Position numbers and translations under genes: made by a program. From JABHCC01 sp034658635 (GTDB lineage Bacteria > Bacteroidota > Bacteroidia > Bacteroidales > UBA12481): a DNA stretch of 6,124 nt. Location: positions 1-6,124 of the forward strand of contig JAYEFL010000012.1 in the NCBI GenBank assembly GCA_034658635.1, written 5' to 3'. Positions 4,772 through 6,124 of the stretch are shown here, piece by piece; within the stretch, counting starts at the first letter, position 1; every line of letters starts with the position of its first letter. A model generated the notes under the pieces. The model was not told where the DNA came from, ran no database searches, and worked only from the letters and a program-made list of their open reading frames with translations.

Positions 4772-5864
4772 ATGATTACACAGGAACAGCTAAAAGATCT
4801 CAGTGGGCGTGAATTAGCGCTAAGGAGGTATCTTTGATGTTGATGCAAAGAAAGAACAAATTGCATCTGAGGAGAAGATTACTCAACAACCCGATTTCTG
4901 GGATAATCCCAAGAAAGCAGAAGAGAAGTTAAAGCGGATCAAGAGTTTGAAGCGCTGGGTAACTGATTATGAGAATGTCAGGTCAAGTGTAGAGGATCTG
5001 CAGGTTCTTTATGATTTCTATAAGGAAGGAGAAGCTGATGTGGAGGATGTGGATGAACAGTTTGGATTGGCTCTGAATCTGATTGAGGAACTGGAATCCA
5101 AGAACATGTTGAGAAAGGAAGAGGATTCCTTTGGAGCTATTCTTAAGATAAATTCTGGAGCTGGTGGAACCGAGAGCCTTGATTGGTGTGGTATGTTAAT
5201 GCGAATGTATATGCGCTGGGGAGAGCGGAATGGCTATAAAGTGAAGGAATTGTATTATCAGGCTGGGGATGAGGCCGGAGTAAAAACGGTTACCCTGGAG
5301 TTTGAAGGAGAATTTGCTTACGGGTATCTGAAGGCTGAAAATGGTGTTCATCGCCTGGTAAGGCTTTCACCTTTTGATTCTGGTAACAGGCGACACACCA
5401 CTTTTGCCTCGGTTTTTGTTTCACCCGTGGTAGACAATACTATTGCGATTGAAATAAACCCGGCAGATATTACCTGGGAAACGTTCAGATCTGGTGGAGC
5501 AGGTGGACAAAATGTCAACAAAGTAGAAACGGCGGTCAGGCTCAGGCACCAACCTTCTGGTATAGTTGTAGAGAATAGTGAAACCAGATCACAGCATAAG
5601 AATAAGGATAATGCAATGAGGCTCCTGAGATCTCATTTATATGAGCTGGAGCTACGTAAAAAAATGGAGGCTCAGAATCAGATTGAATCTCAAAAGAAAA
5701 AGATTGAGTGGGGATCTCAGATTCGCTCATATGTTTTGCATCCGTATAAAATGGTGAAGGATCTCCGTACAAGTCATGAAACCGGCAATGTGCAGGCAGT
5801 TCTGGATGGAGACCTGAATGCGTTTATTAAGGCTTATCTGATGGAGTTTGGTAAGGAAGGCTGA
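4772..5864 (+). CDS. prfB: Peptide chain release factor 2, read with a programmed +1 frameshift
   Basis: The coding sequence is 4772-4834 joined to 4836-5864, skipping T4835, and gives 363 residues, close to the 365 of E. coli RF2. The first 21 codons end in ...ALRRYL followed by an in-frame TGA (4835-4837). A +1 shift at CTT continues as DVDAKKEQIASEEK and stays open to the end. The QPDFWDNPKKAE segment (39-50) is typical of RF2. The stop-codon recognition tripeptide SPF is at 199-201, which marks RF2 (UGA and UAA) and not RF1. The catalytic GGQ is at 244-246, the target of PrmC, and SQHKNKD and WGSQIRSYVLHPYK follow. RF2 releases the finished peptide at stop codons. The gene itself also ends in TGA. 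Its 3' end overlaps the convergent histidine kinase gene by 38 bp. Reading only the downstream frame would lose the N-terminus. Confidence 0.97.
4823..4837 (+). promoter_or_regulatory. RF2 autoregulatory +1 frameshift site (SD-like element, slippery CTT, TGA)
   Basis: The sequence is AGGAGG-TAT-CTT-TGA. AGGAGGT (4823-4829) is a perfect complement to the anti-Shine-Dalgarno end of 16S rRNA. It is placed three bases before the slippery CTT (4832-4834), the same spacing as in E. coli prfB (AGGGGG-TAT-CTT-TGA). When RF2 is scarce the ribosome pauses at TGA and slips forward to TTT, making full-length RF2; when RF2 is plentiful it terminates after 21 residues. The base after TGA is T, where E. coli has C. 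Confidence 0.95.
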
Positions 5865-6124
5865 GATAAAAACAACTTCCTTTTCCAAACTCTGACTCAA
5901 GTGTTATTTCGCCATCCATCAAGACAGATAATTTTTGTGCTAAAGTAAGTCCAAGCCCTGTGCCCCTGTGGGTTCTTGTTAGTCCGTGATCAATTTGCTC
6001 AAATTGTTTGAAGATTCGTTCCTGATCTTCAGGCCTGATTCCGATACCAGTATCCCTGACAAACAAAGTCAAACGTCCGTCCTGAGGAGGTAAGAATCCA
6101 ATAGATATTTGTCCCTTTTCAGTA
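5827..6124 (-). CDS. Sensor histidine kinase, C-terminal ATPase domain (N-terminal part outside window)
   Basis: The window shows the last 98 residues before a TAA at 5829-5827. They begin at TEKG, the end of a typical N box (usually KFTEKG), and continue with the G1 box DTGIGI (24-29), the F box ERIFKQFEQ (35-43), the G2 box GTGLGL (54-59), and GKGSCFYLSLPY near the end. This is the ATP-binding half of a two-component histidine kinase of the HATPase_c family. The protein ends soon after this domain, so no receiver domain follows in this chain. The sensor, dimerisation and phospho-acceptor histidine regions lie beyond the edge, so the stimulus and the response regulator are unknown. The gene converges on prfB and shares 38 bp with its 3' end. 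Confidence 0.93.
   Translation of the reverse strand, partial: TEKGQISIGFLPPQDGRLTLFVRDTGIGIRPEDQERIFKQFEQIDHGLTRTHRGTGLGLTLAQKLSVLMDGEITLESEFGKGSCFYLSLPYQTPSDKP

Noticed and set aside
4835..4837. In-frame TGA in prfB taken as a disabling mutation
   Set aside because: The SD-like element, spacing, slippery CTT and TGA match the known RF2 frameshift site exactly, and the shifted frame is intact to the end.
5542..5772. Minus-strand open frame of 76 codons within prfB
   Set aside because: It is antisense to conserved RF2 sequence and has no family features.

Overview
The window looks like chromosomal DNA of a member of the Bacteroidota. Four things point there: none of the six visible start codons has a Shine-Dalgarno sequence; several intergenic gaps carry the TAnnTTTG -7 promoter element of that phylum; the one exported protein has a signal peptide ending in NAQ; and the protein families fit. 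Base composition is moderate, with no strong shift between genes. I cannot place it below phylum level.

Layout: positions 1-578 (minus) hold the N-terminal 192 residues of RibD (riboflavin synthesis), cut by the window edge. A 62-bp divergent gap separates it from prmC (641-1531, plus), which overlaps recX (1515-1988, plus) by 17 bp. A 605-bp non-coding stretch (1989-2593) follows between the convergent ends of recX and a phosphoesterase gene. It is filled by a tandem duplication of period 328 bp that contains a perfect 154-bp repeat, pairs of 35-bp units and many small hairpins. A two-gene minus-strand unit follows: a DUF1343/NamZ-like protein (4710-3511), then an exported calcineurin-like phosphoesterase (3502-2594), 8 bp apart. 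Divergent from this pair is prfB, release factor 2 (4772-5864, plus), read through an intact programmed +1 frameshift site. At the right edge the C-terminal ATPase domain of a histidine kinase (6124-5827, minus) converges on prfB and overlaps its 3' end by 38 bp.

Functional links: PrmC methylates the glutamine of the GGQ motif of release factors, so the window holds both the enzyme and one of its substrates, RF2, about 3.2 kb apart. RecX (RecA modulator) appears translationally coupled to PrmC. The DUF1343/phosphoesterase pair may act on cell-wall or other phosphorylated or glycosylated material, but no substrate can be read from the sequence.

The genes are mostly ordinary housekeeping genes. 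The two most interesting items are the perfect Shine-Dalgarno element inside prfB in a genome whose visible starts lack one, and the structured repeat island, where one 26-nt hairpin element occurs in both orientations with compensating stem changes. I do not see a clearly new multi-gene system.
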